Both the position numbers and the translations under genes were made by a program. A stretch of 6,770 nucleotides of DNA from an uncultured Chlorobiaceae bacterium (GTDB lineage: Bacteria > Bacteroidota > Chlorobiia > Chlorobiales > Chlorobiaceae): positions 1 through 6,770 of the forward strand of contig CAIXCO010000305.1 in NCBI GenBank assembly GCA_903917955.1. The letters run 5' to 3'. The notes beneath the pieces are model-generated. The model was not told where the DNA came from. It did not search any database and saw only the letters and a list, made by a program, of their open reading frames with translations. Position 1 is the first letter of the stretch. Each line of letters opens with the position of its first letter. Positions 1-5,736 of this stretch are shown here, piece after piece.

Positions 1-128
1 CTTTTGAGGAGTTCCGCAAGTTCATCCACTGTTTCCGGAAAAAAAACTCCAGGAGTATGACCGCTCTTCAGGTTACTCGTATCCTCGAGAAACCCCCTTA
101 TGGAATCAGGATCGTCCTTGTAAATCAT
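1..128 (-). CDS. Partial FAD-linked oxidase (N-terminal 42 codons), probable
   Basis: The ATG at 128-126 overlaps the PBP2 stop codon in an ATGA arrangement, and the frame stays open to the window edge. The 42 visible residues begin MIYKDDPDSI and include a D-T-S-N-x-K-S-G stretch followed by TPGVFFPETVDELAELL. That pattern (D-x-S, then a P-x-x-V-x-x-P-x-T-x-x-E-L-x-x-L-L block) is typical of the very start of the PCMH-type FAD-binding domain of GlcD-like FAD/FMN dehydrogenases, where it precedes the first flavin-binding strand. The flavin-binding residues lie beyond the window, so substrate and subfamily cannot be named. No Shine-Dalgarno sits at a normal distance, since the nearest purine-rich stretch is the A-rich end of the PBP2 gene, so translation probably depends on coupling to PBP2. 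It replaces rodA, the usual gene after PBP2. The coding call is firm; the family rests on a short match. Confidence 0.65.
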   Translation of the reverse strand, partial: MIYKDDPDSIRGFLEDTSNLKSGHTPGVFFPETVDELAELLK

Positions 129-2047
129 TCTGCTTTTTTTTCGTTTCCACTCTTGTCCCTGGTGAAAGGGCCGGGGGGAGTGCTGTTTTTGTCAGGTTGT
201 GTCTCCACTGGCGCCATCTTTTTTGTGCTGTCAGCTTGCTGCACAACCGCCGCAGAGGGTTTTCTTCCTTTTTGGGCCGCTGCAACCGGCAACATCTCTC
301 CCTTGACATAATAGCGGATCAATTCACGGGCAATCGGAGCAGAAATGGCCCCGCCAAAACCAGCATTTTCGACAAGGACAGCCATGGCAATTGTTGGATG
401 CTCCATTGGTGCAAAGGCAATAAACCACGCATGATCCTTTCCATGAGGATTTTGTGCCGTACCGGTCTTGCCGGCAATGGTTACTCCTGGAACCTGTGCC
501 AATGTCCCTGTACCTCGCTCCACCACGCCTCTCATGCCGTCATGGATAAGATCAAATGTTGCTTTTGAAACCGGAAGTTGCTGTTTGTCATAACTGTACG
601 AAACATATTCTCCGGTAGCAGTATCGCGATAGCCGTTGACAATATGGGGCTGAAAGAGGGTTCCCTTGTTCGCAAGAGCTGCGGCATACGTTGCAAGCTG
701 CATGGGAGTGGTACCGAGCTCGCCCTGACCAATCGCAAGGCTGACCAGATATCCCTGTGTCCACTTGTTCTCGCCATACCTTTTATTGTAATATTCAGTT
801 GATGGCAGAAGTCCACGTCGCTCGCCAGACATATCAATGCCGGTTTTTTCTCCAAAACCGAACATCGCGCCATATCTGGTCCAATCTTCAAAGCCGACAT
901 TAAAAATCAGATTATAAAAATAGACATTTGATGAAACCGTAATAGCCTCTCTCATATCTACCCATCCGTGCCCCTTGCCTTCGTTACTGAGAAAGCGTCT
1001 GTGGCCGTAAACGAATGCGCCGTTATCGAGTATTTTTTTTGCGGGATCGATCTTTTTTTCCTCAAGAGCGGCCATGGCAAGAATCATCTTGTAGATGGAG
1101 CCCGGAGGATAGACCGCCTGAACCGTGCGGTTAAAAAGCGGTTTTTGGGGAGAGGTAACAATATCGTGCCACCCTTTCCGGTCGGTAGAGCCGTTGAAGA
1201 TATCAAGATCGTAGTCGGGAGCACTGGCAAGGGCAAGAACACCTCCCGTCGAAGGGTCAATGGCAACGACAGCTCCTGATTTCCCGGTTTTTCTCAGAAG
1301 CTGTTCTGCAAGTTGCTGCAGGCCACCATCAACAGAGAGATAGAGGTCGTTCCCCTTTATGGAGGGGATATCATTTTTTCCATCATCATATCTTCCTGCG
1401 TATTTGCCAAGAGGAGTAACCATTTCAAACCGCATTCCTTTTTGCCCCTTCAGCTCCTCTTCATAAAACTTTTCCAGTCCGCTGAATCCGATTTTATCAT
1501 CCTGGGTGTAACCCTTCTCCGACAGCTCTTCAAGTTTTTCTTTGGGTACAGTGCGTAAATAGCCGAAGAGATGCGAGCCAAACAGGGAGTCGGGATAGAG
1601 CCTCTTGTTGTCGGTCTCAATATGGACGCCAGGAAGTTGCCAGAGATTTTCGCTCACTCTCGCTATTGCAATAGCATCAAGGTTCCGGCTGATGATGGCG
1701 GCTGAATAACGGTTGAAGGCAGATCCCTTTTTAATGATCTCTCTCAGCTCTACTTCCGGCTTCTGCATGAGCCATGCAAGATAACCGGTACGCTGTTTAT
1801 CGAACTCAGAAGGAACAATCTTCAACGTATAGAGTGGCTGATTATCGACAATGACAACACCACTCCGGTCAATCAGGCGACCTCTTGGGGGCTGAACCCA
1901 GATTCGGCGGATGCTGTTCGTGGTTGAAATTGATCCGAGCTGCTGATAATTGAGTACCTGCAGATAGAAAAGCCGAATAAACAGTATAGAAAAAAGAGTT
2001 ATTACAAAAAACGATACGAGCATGGTGCTGCGCAGAATTTTATCCAT
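125..2047 (-). CDS. mrdA: Penicillin-binding protein 2, elongasome transpeptidase
   Basis: This is a class B penicillin-binding protein: a monofunctional D,D-transpeptidase that cross-links peptidoglycan in the periplasm during lateral wall growth, working with RodA and MreCD. The 640-residue protein has a short cytoplasmic N-terminus and one membrane anchor at about residues 9-31. The PBP dimerisation domain follows at about 53-220, opening with PPRGRLIDRSG. The transpeptidase domain spans about 255-585 and has all three active-site motifs: SxxK as S317-I-Y-K320 in YPPGSIYK, SxN as S372-S-N374, and KTGT at 527-530. Length is normal for PBP2. The last 55 or so residues are a polar, Pro/Lys/Gln-rich tail, probably disordered. 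The ATG lies 3 nt after the mreD stop, with GGAA about 9 nt upstream. PBP2 is preferred over the septal enzyme FtsI because of the mreCD neighbours. Absence of a C-terminal PASTA domain fits that choice. Confidence 0.95.
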   Translation of the reverse strand: MDKILRSTMLVSFFVITLFSILFIRLFYLQVLNYQQLGSISTTNSIRRIWVQPPRGRLIDRSGVVIVDNQPLYTLKIVPSEFDKQRTGYLAWLMQKPEVELREIIKKGSAFNRYSAAIISRNLDAIAIARVSENLWQLPGVHIETDNKRLYPDSLFGSHLFGYLRTVPKEKLEELSEKGYTQDDKIGFSGLEKFYEEELKGQKGMRFEMVTPLGKYAGRYDDGKNDIPSIKGNDLYLSVDGGLQQLAEQLLRKTGKSGAVVAIDPSTGGVLALASAPDYDLDIFNGSTDRKGWHDIVTSPQKPLFNRTVQAVYPPGSIYKMILAMAALEEKKIDPAKKILDNGAFVYGHRRFLSNEGKGHGWVDMREAITVSSNVYFYNLIFNVGFEDWTRYGAMFGFGEKTGIDMSGERRGLLPSTEYYNKRYGENKWTQGYLVSLAIGQGELGTTPMQLATYAAALANKGTLFQPHIVNGYRDTATGEYVSYSYDKQQLPVSKATFDLIHDGMRGVVERGTGTLAQVPGVTIAGKTGTAQNPHGKDHAWFIAFAPMEHPTIAMAVLVENAGFGGAISAPIARELIRYYVKGEMLPVAAAQKGRKPSAAVVQQADSTKKMAPVETQPDKNSTPPGPFTRDKSGNEKKAE

Positions 2048-2050
2048 CGT

Positions 2051-2542
2051 TCAGTTTCCAAGTGATTGTCGCAAAAACAGCCAGTCGAGGATCACGGCAA
2101 GAATGAGGTTGTAGAGAGACTCAAGCATGCCGAAAACCACGATTCGATAGACCGTCGAAAAGCCGAGAGGATTGTCAGCAGCGGTCAAAATAGCATTGGT
2201 ACAGAGCGTGGCTACGATAACGGCGCCATAGAACCGTTTGCTTTTCTGCTTTGCCGTTGCGTGGCTCTCTTTTGGGGTATGAAAATAACCGACAATAAAA
2301 CTTCCGACAGTTCTTGCCAGCATATTCAAGCCCATGTTTCCTGACAAAAAACCCGTAAGCATCCCTGCGGCAAATCCGAAACTTGTATTGGGGTTCCTGT
2401 TGGTCGTTACAGCGACATAAGCAAGAAAAATGATGACAACATCCGCAGAAACATTGAAGAGCGTTATGCGCGACACGATGAACTCCTGCATCACAGAGGT
2501 GAGGAAGAGAAAGAAAAGAGGGAGATAGACTTTTTTTATCAC
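2051..2542 (-). CDS. mreD: Rod shape-determining protein MreD
   Basis: This is a small integral membrane protein of the elongasome that pairs with MreC and helps position the wall-synthesis machinery. The 163-residue chain is almost entirely hydrophobic helices, at roughly residues 3-20, 31-48, 55-88, 104-122 and 128-156. A polar, lysine-rich cytoplasmic-type loop (about 90-103) separates them, which fits the 4-6 segment topology and the usual 160-170 residue length of MreD. Sequence conservation in this family is weak, so the call rests mainly on size, topology and position between mreC and PBP2. The start is GTG at 2542-2540. No in-frame ATG lies upstream, and the next in-frame Met (residue 18) would remove most of the first helix. 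The region before the GTG has no clear Shine-Dalgarno, so coupling to mreC across the 18-nt gap is likely. Confidence 0.88.
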   Translation of the reverse strand: MIKKVYLPLFFLFLTSVMQEFIVSRITLFNVSADVVIIFLAYVAVTTNRNPNTSFGFAAGMLTGFLSGNMGLNMLARTVGSFIVGYFHTPKESHATAKQKSKRFYGAVIVATLCTNAILTAADNPLGFSTVYRIVVFGMLESLYNLILAVILDWLFLRQSLGN

Positions 2543-2560
2543 AAGGTCGATGTCTGAAAA

Positions 2561-3403
2561 TTAAAGGCCTGTTTTTGTCACGGTACTGTCACTGGTCATT
2601 CTGATTTTTTCAGGGTTGATTTTCAGCGGCGCAACCAGTACATGTGTCAAGGTTGAAAAGTCAACGGCAAGCCGAATATCAACGGCATAGAAAAGGTTGT
2701 CGGGTTTCAGGTGAACCACCCTCCCGACAGGAAGCCCCCTTATCGAAAAGGTGCTGAAGTCGGCGGTTACGAAACGCTCGTTGAGTTTAAGACGGCTGCT
2801 TATGGGAATATGCTCAACCTGGGCAGTGAACTCCCTTCCTCCGCTCCAGGAGAGAATGCCCATACTGCCGCATGAATCGGCAACCACGACTACCTTGAAA
2901 TCCGGGTGGATAACAGGCATAACCCTTGCATAGTTTTCGGAGACTGAAATCACCCTTCCCACAAGCCCTTCAGGAACAAGAACTGTCATATCCTTTTTGA
3001 TTCCTCTCCTCCATCCTGCATCAATCAGCAGCATGTTTTCCCGATCGCTGAATTTGCGGTCAACAACCCTTGCCATAATAAACCCTGAGGCGTTGAGTGT
3101 GGTATCGGCCAATATTTTTTGCCTGCTCCGTTCGTCAACAGCCGAAGTCTCAAGGGTGAGTACCCTCGAAAGCAGATCGGTGTTGATTCGCATCAACCGC
3201 TCATTTTCTCTTTTCAGGGTAAACAGAGAGCTTAATTTCGTCAACTGTTCGTCAACGGCAGCGCTGAACTCACTGCTCTCGGAGCGCACCATTGCCTGTA
3301 CATCATCCTGCTGAAGTCGAATGAAGAGAATGGCTATGCTGCAATAGAGCACAAAAAGCAGCCAGGCACTGTGTTCCATAAAAAGAGTAAAATACTTCCG
3401 CAC
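2561..3403 (-). CDS. mreC: Rod shape-determining protein MreC
   Basis: MreC is a bitopic scaffold that links the cytoplasmic MreB cytoskeleton and MreD to PBP2 in the periplasm. The 280-residue protein has a short cytoplasmic N-terminus, one transmembrane segment (about 11-29), a charged heptad-like region (about 45-90) that would form the dimerising coiled coil, and a beta-rich periplasmic domain (about 105-260). Within that domain are family-like blocks: a D-x-G-x-x-x-G-I-x-x-x-M-x-V stretch near 128-141, EGLVGRV at 145-151, and RGLPVGRVV at 222-230. The start is GTG at 3403-3401. A nearby ATG at 3410-3408 is out of frame, and the in-frame Met at residue 9 lacks a ribosome-binding site and would cut into the N-terminus. 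GGAA lies about 10 nt upstream of the GTG. This is the first gene of the minus-strand operon; mreB, which normally precedes it, is absent. Confidence 0.93.
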   Translation of the reverse strand: MRKYFTLFMEHSAWLLFVLYCSIAILFIRLQQDDVQAMVRSESSEFSAAVDEQLTKLSSLFTLKRENERLMRINTDLLSRVLTLETSAVDERSRQKILADTTLNASGFIMARVVDRKFSDRENMLLIDAGWRRGIKKDMTVLVPEGLVGRVISVSENYARVMPVIHPDFKVVVVADSCGSMGILSWSGGREFTAQVEHIPISSRLKLNERFVTADFSTFSIRGLPVGRVVHLKPDNLFYAVDIRLAVDFSTLTHVLVAPLKINPEKIRMTSDSTVTKTGL

Positions 3404-3443
3404 GGTTCATATTCCGGTTTTTTTATTACATTTTCCTCATCAA

Positions 3444-3472
3444 ATGCAAGGGTGTCGAAGTCAACAGGTCAA
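3444..3472 (-). promoter_or_regulatory. Possible promoter of the mreC-mreD-mrdA operon
   Basis: On the minus strand TTGACC (3472-3467) is followed by a 17-nt spacer and TTGCAT (3449-3444). The -35 matches five of six bases of the sigma-70 consensus, while the -10 matches only three. Transcription would start near 3437, giving a leader of about 34 nt before the mreC GTG. A second TTGAC (TTGACT) lies a few bases further on, so the exact -35 is uncertain. This is the only spacer from which the operon can be driven within the window, but the hexamers alone are weak evidence. Confidence 0.3.
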
Positions 3473-3483
3473 GAGCAAAACAG

Positions 3484-3873
3484 ATGACTCAGAACGTGAA
3501 TATAACAGATAAATTTATTGTTGTCGGTGATAGAGTATTAATCAAACCAAAATCTCTTGGCGAACGAACAAAATCAGGCATTTATCTCCCTCCTGGCGTT
3601 CAGGAAAAGGAGAAAATCCAGACCGGCTACATCATAAAAACCGGGCCAGGCTATCCCGTAGGCCCACCGCCAGAATCGGACGAGCCATGGAAAGAGCGCG
3701 TTTCAGCCGCCCAGTACATCCCGCTTCAGGCAAAAGTGGGTGATATGGCTATTTTTATTCAGAGCAGTTCCTATGAAATTGAGTATGAAGATGAACGATA
3801 CATCATTGTGCCCAATTCGGCCATTCTGCTTCTTATTCGCGAAGATGACGATCTTGACTACTATCTTAAATGA
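3484..3873 (+). CDS. GroES-like co-chaperone (Cpn10 family), divergent and enlarged
   Basis: The 129-residue protein aligns with the Cpn10 fold. DRVLIKP (16-22) matches the first strand of GroES. TKSGIYLP (29-36) sits where the GroEL-binding mobile loop lies and keeps a hydrophobic I-Y-L triplet like the I-V-L of GroES. Then come GYIIKTGPG (48-56), KVGDMAIF (84-91) and a final strand YIIVPNSAILLLI (106-118). It is about 30 residues longer than canonical GroES: a Pro/Glu-rich insert (about 57-82) falls in the roof-loop region and an acidic tail ends the protein. No groEL is adjacent, whereas housekeeping groES normally precedes groEL, so this is probably a second, specialised paralogue. It may cap GroEL for certain clients or act elsewhere; its role is inferred. 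Only a weak AAGAG lies 8 nt before the ATG. It is divergent from mreC and 47 nt upstream of nadA. Confidence 0.85.
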   Translation: MTQNVNITDKFIVVGDRVLIKPKSLGERTKSGIYLPPGVQEKEKIQTGYIIKTGPGYPVGPPPESDEPWKERVSAAQYIPLQAKVGDMAIFIQSSSYEIEYEDERYIIVPNSAILLLIREDDDLDYYLK

Positions 3874-3920
3874 AAGTAACATTTTAAAGGCTTTCCTGCA
3901 ACCACAGAGTAAATAAGACC

Positions 3921-4895
3921 ATGACCAGAGATATTGCTTCAACCAGCGCAGGAAGCGCGTCACTTTCGCAGGAAGAGCTTTTCAGGCGGATCAATGCGCT
4001 GAAAAAAGAGATGAACGCTCTTGTGCTTGCCCACTACTATACCGTCCCTGAGATACAGCAGGTCGCCGATATTGTGGGCGACAGCCTTGCACTTGCCCGC
4101 GCAGCCGAAAAAACCAATGCTGACGTGATCGTTTTTGCCGGGGTCTATTTTATGGCTGAAACCGCCAAAATCCTCAATCCTGAAAAACTGGTACTGATGC
4201 CGGACGACCGCGCCGGCTGCCCCCTTGCCGACAGTTGCCCGGAAGAGGAGTTCAGGAGATTCAAGGCTGAGCACCCCGACGCCCTCGTCATTACCTATAT
4301 CAACTCGACCGCTGAAATCAAGGCGCTCACCGACATCACCTGTACCTCTTCCAATGCCGAAGAGATTATCCGCCAGATTCCCGAAAACCGGCAGATTATT
4401 TTTGGCCCCGACCGAAACCTTGGAGCCTATCTGGCAAAAAAACTTGGCAGGGAGATGATTCTCTGGCAGGGGTGCTGTTACGTTCATGACGACTTTTCCG
4501 AAGCCAATATCCTTGAGGCTTGCCGTGAACATCCTGATGCGGAGCTCATAGCCCATCCTGAATGCCGCCAGGAGGTGCTTCGTCATGCATCATTTATCGG
4601 CTCTACCAAGGCTTTGCTCGACTATACCGTTACCAGTTCCGCAGAAACCTTTCTTGTTGCGACCGAACCGGGGATTCTTTATGAAATGCAGAAGCGCTCG
4701 CCCTTGAAAACCTTTCTTTCGGCACCCAAGGAGCCAGGCAATCCCCGAACCCTCTGCACACAGATGAAGCAGAATACCCTCGAAAAGCTCTACCACTGTA
4801 TGCTTGACCGCAAGCCTGAAATTCTGGTTGACGAAGCGCTTCGTCTTGCATCCCTTGGCTCTATCCAGAGAATGCTCGAAATGTCGCCCGCATGA
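3921..4895 (+). CDS. nadA: Quinolinate synthase
   Basis: NadA condenses iminoaspartate, supplied by NadB or an aspartate dehydrogenase, with dihydroxyacetone phosphate to make quinolinate, the precursor of the NAD pyridine ring. It is a cytoplasmic enzyme with an oxygen-sensitive [4Fe-4S] cluster. The 324-residue sequence shows family motifs throughout: LAHYYTVPEIQQVAD (36-50), GDSLALAR (53-60), FMAETAKIL (77-85), MPDDRAGCPLADSCP (93-107), a second-domain block ending in GCCYVHDDF (184-192), AHPEC (211-215), TSSAET (238-243), and CTQMKQNTLEKL (279-290). By alignment with the family the cluster ligands are C100, C186 and C279, one per pseudo-symmetric domain. The CxxCxxC motif of the E. coli-type C-terminus is absent, so this is the shorter type. 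The ATG at 3921 gives a complete N-terminus, and the only other nearby Met (31) would remove part of the first domain. No nadB or nadC is in the window. Confidence 0.96.
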   Translation: MTRDIASTSAGSASLSQEELFRRINALKKEMNALVLAHYYTVPEIQQVADIVGDSLALARAAEKTNADVIVFAGVYFMAETAKILNPEKLVLMPDDRAGCPLADSCPEEEFRRFKAEHPDALVITYINSTAEIKALTDITCTSSNAEEIIRQIPENRQIIFGPDRNLGAYLAKKLGREMILWQGCCYVHDDFSEANILEACREHPDAELIAHPECRQEVLRHASFIGSTKALLDYTVTSSAETFLVATEPGILYEMQKRSPLKTFLSAPKEPGNPRTLCTQMKQNTLEKLYHCMLDRKPEILVDEALRLASLGSIQRMLEMSPA

Positions 4896-4904
4896 GTCGC
4901 GGGC
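4886..4904 (+). other. Small GC-rich hairpin over the nadA stop codon
   Basis: GCCCGC (4886-4891) and GCGGGC (4899-4904) can pair as a 6-bp stem around a 7-nt loop that contains the nadA stop codon. A U-rich tract does not follow directly, since the nearest T-run is at 4923-4927, some 19 nt later. It is therefore not a standard intrinsic terminator. It may attenuate transcription or protect the 3' end, or may be chance. Confidence 0.3.
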
Positions 4905-4941
4905 CGTCAGAACTTTATAAGGTTTTTGGGTGAAATGTGTG

Positions 4942-4947
4942 TATATT
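4942..4947 (+). promoter_or_regulatory. Possible -10 element for the zinc-hydrolase gene
   Basis: TATATT matches five of six bases of the sigma-70 -10 consensus and is preceded by a TG-rich stretch, which could partly make up for the poor -35 (no TTGACA-like hexamer lies at 16-18 nt). Start of transcription would be near 4953, leaving a leader of about 40 nt with a strong ribosome-binding site. The 97-nt gap after nadA makes an independent promoter reasonable. Confidence 0.35.
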
Positions 4948-4978
4948 TTGCGCCAAACAGGCTCGTCATAACGCAAAA
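4946..4978 (+). repeat. 7-bp perfect inverted repeat in the leader region
   Basis: TTTTGCG (4946-4952) is matched by CGCAAAA (4972-4978) with a 19-nt gap. The left arm overlaps the putative -10 element and the right arm ends two bases before the Shine-Dalgarno. It could be an operator half-site pair or an RNA stem next to the ribosome-binding site. A 7-bp repeat with this spacing can also arise by chance, so function is speculative. Confidence 0.3.
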
Positions 4979-4980
4979 AC

Positions 4981-4986
4981 AAGGAG
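4981..4986 (+). promoter_or_regulatory. Strong ribosome-binding site
   Basis: AAGGAG lies 6 nt before the ATG at 4993. It is the best Shine-Dalgarno in the window and fixes that start codon, which also gives a complete signal peptide. Confidence 0.85.
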
Positions 4987-4992
4987 ACTTTT

Positions 4993-5718
4993 ATGCGCAC
5001 CTTTACACGATGCATTGCATCTCTCTCGGCATTTCTCTCCCTCACTCTCTCTTCACTGCCAGCCTTGGCTTGGCACGACAAAACTCATCTCTCGGTTGCC
5101 GAGGCAGCAGGTTTCGACCTTTGGTACAGTGCAGCCGCAGCCGATGTCGCCAAATCGAAGAGCGAATTCAGGCCGACAGAAGAGAAAAATCATTACTTCA
5201 ACAACAATGCAGACAAAGAGGTGGACGTCGCAATGGTCATGAGTCAGATTGAGCGATACAACAAGCCGGATGATAGTGAAGGGCACCTCTACGGCGCTAT
5301 TATCGGCGCGGTAAGGGCCTACAAGGCAGAGAAAGAGAGTGGCAAATATGCTGAATATCCGCTTGCTTTTTGTGCACACTATGTTGCAGACCTCTCTATG
5401 CCACTGCACAACACCCTCTATGACGACTTCAACAAAAATCGCCACAGCATCAATGACGGCATTGTCGAAAGCAGCGTCCGAAACAACATCGGCTATATTC
5501 AGCGCAACATGGAGAATATTACCATCCTGAACGAAGCTGATTTTGCCCGTGAAATTGCGAAGGTGGCTAACACTGCCCGCCAGCTTGGCATCAAGATACG
5601 GGAAGAGAAGAGGGATATGACCCAAAGCGAGGTCTATACCCAGCTCACCCGGAGCGCGTCATTGTTGAATGCGGTGCTAAAGTATGTCGGCAAAACCCCC
5701 GTATCAACGGTTTCATAA
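4993..5718 (+). CDS. Secreted zinc-dependent phospholipase C / S1-P1 nuclease-fold hydrolase
   Basis: The 241-residue precursor starts with a Sec signal peptide (about 1-26: two Arg, a hydrophobic core, then PALA). Cleavage after ALA would leave Trp27 as the mature N-terminus. In this family (Bacillus PLC, fungal P1/S1 nuclease) the N-terminal Trp binds zinc through its amino group and carbonyl, and the other ligands follow in order. Here W27-x4-H32, D51, H67, H129-x3-D133-x5-H139 and H151-x3-D155 supply nine candidate ligands for a three-zinc site. The W-x4-H spacing and the final H-x3-D match P1 nuclease rather than B. cereus PLC, where the last ligand is Glu. The rest is helical and polar, as expected. 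The mature length of about 215 is shorter than either reference enzyme. Substrate (phospholipid, or single-stranded DNA/RNA) cannot be decided from sequence. The product is periplasmic or exported. The gene is followed 18 nt later by the pentapeptide-repeat gene. Confidence 0.82.
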   Translation: MRTFTRCIASLSAFLSLTLSSLPALAWHDKTHLSVAEAAGFDLWYSAAAADVAKSKSEFRPTEEKNHYFNNNADKEVDVAMVMSQIERYNKPDDSEGHLYGAIIGAVRAYKAEKESGKYAEYPLAFCAHYVADLSMPLHNTLYDDFNKNRHSINDGIVESSVRNNIGYIQRNMENITILNEADFAREIAKVANTARQLGIKIREEKRDMTQSEVYTQLTRSASLLNAVLKYVGKTPVSTVS

Positions 5719-5736
5719 TAGTGTTTTACAAAAAAA

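Noticed and set aside
532..900. 122-codon minus-strand frame within the PBP2 region
   Set aside because: It overlaps the PBP2 segment holding the SxN and KTGT motifs in another frame, so it is a shadow.
3404..3483. Plus-strand promoter for the GroES-like gene in the divergent spacer
   Set aside because: The spacer must hold one, but no hexamer pair on the plus strand was convincing enough to place it.
3872..3895. GAAAG ... CTTTC inverted repeat after the GroES-like gene
   Set aside because: The stem is only 5 bp, AT-rich, with a 14-nt loop and no following T-run, so it is too weak for a terminator.
3960..4586. 208-codon open frame on the minus strand
   Set aside because: It lies wholly inside nadA, whose protein carries all family motifs. 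The antisense product has no recognisable domain and is a by-product of codon bias.
5053..5625. 190-codon open frame on the minus strand
   Set aside because: It is antisense to the zinc-hydrolase gene, whose ligand spacing proves the plus frame.
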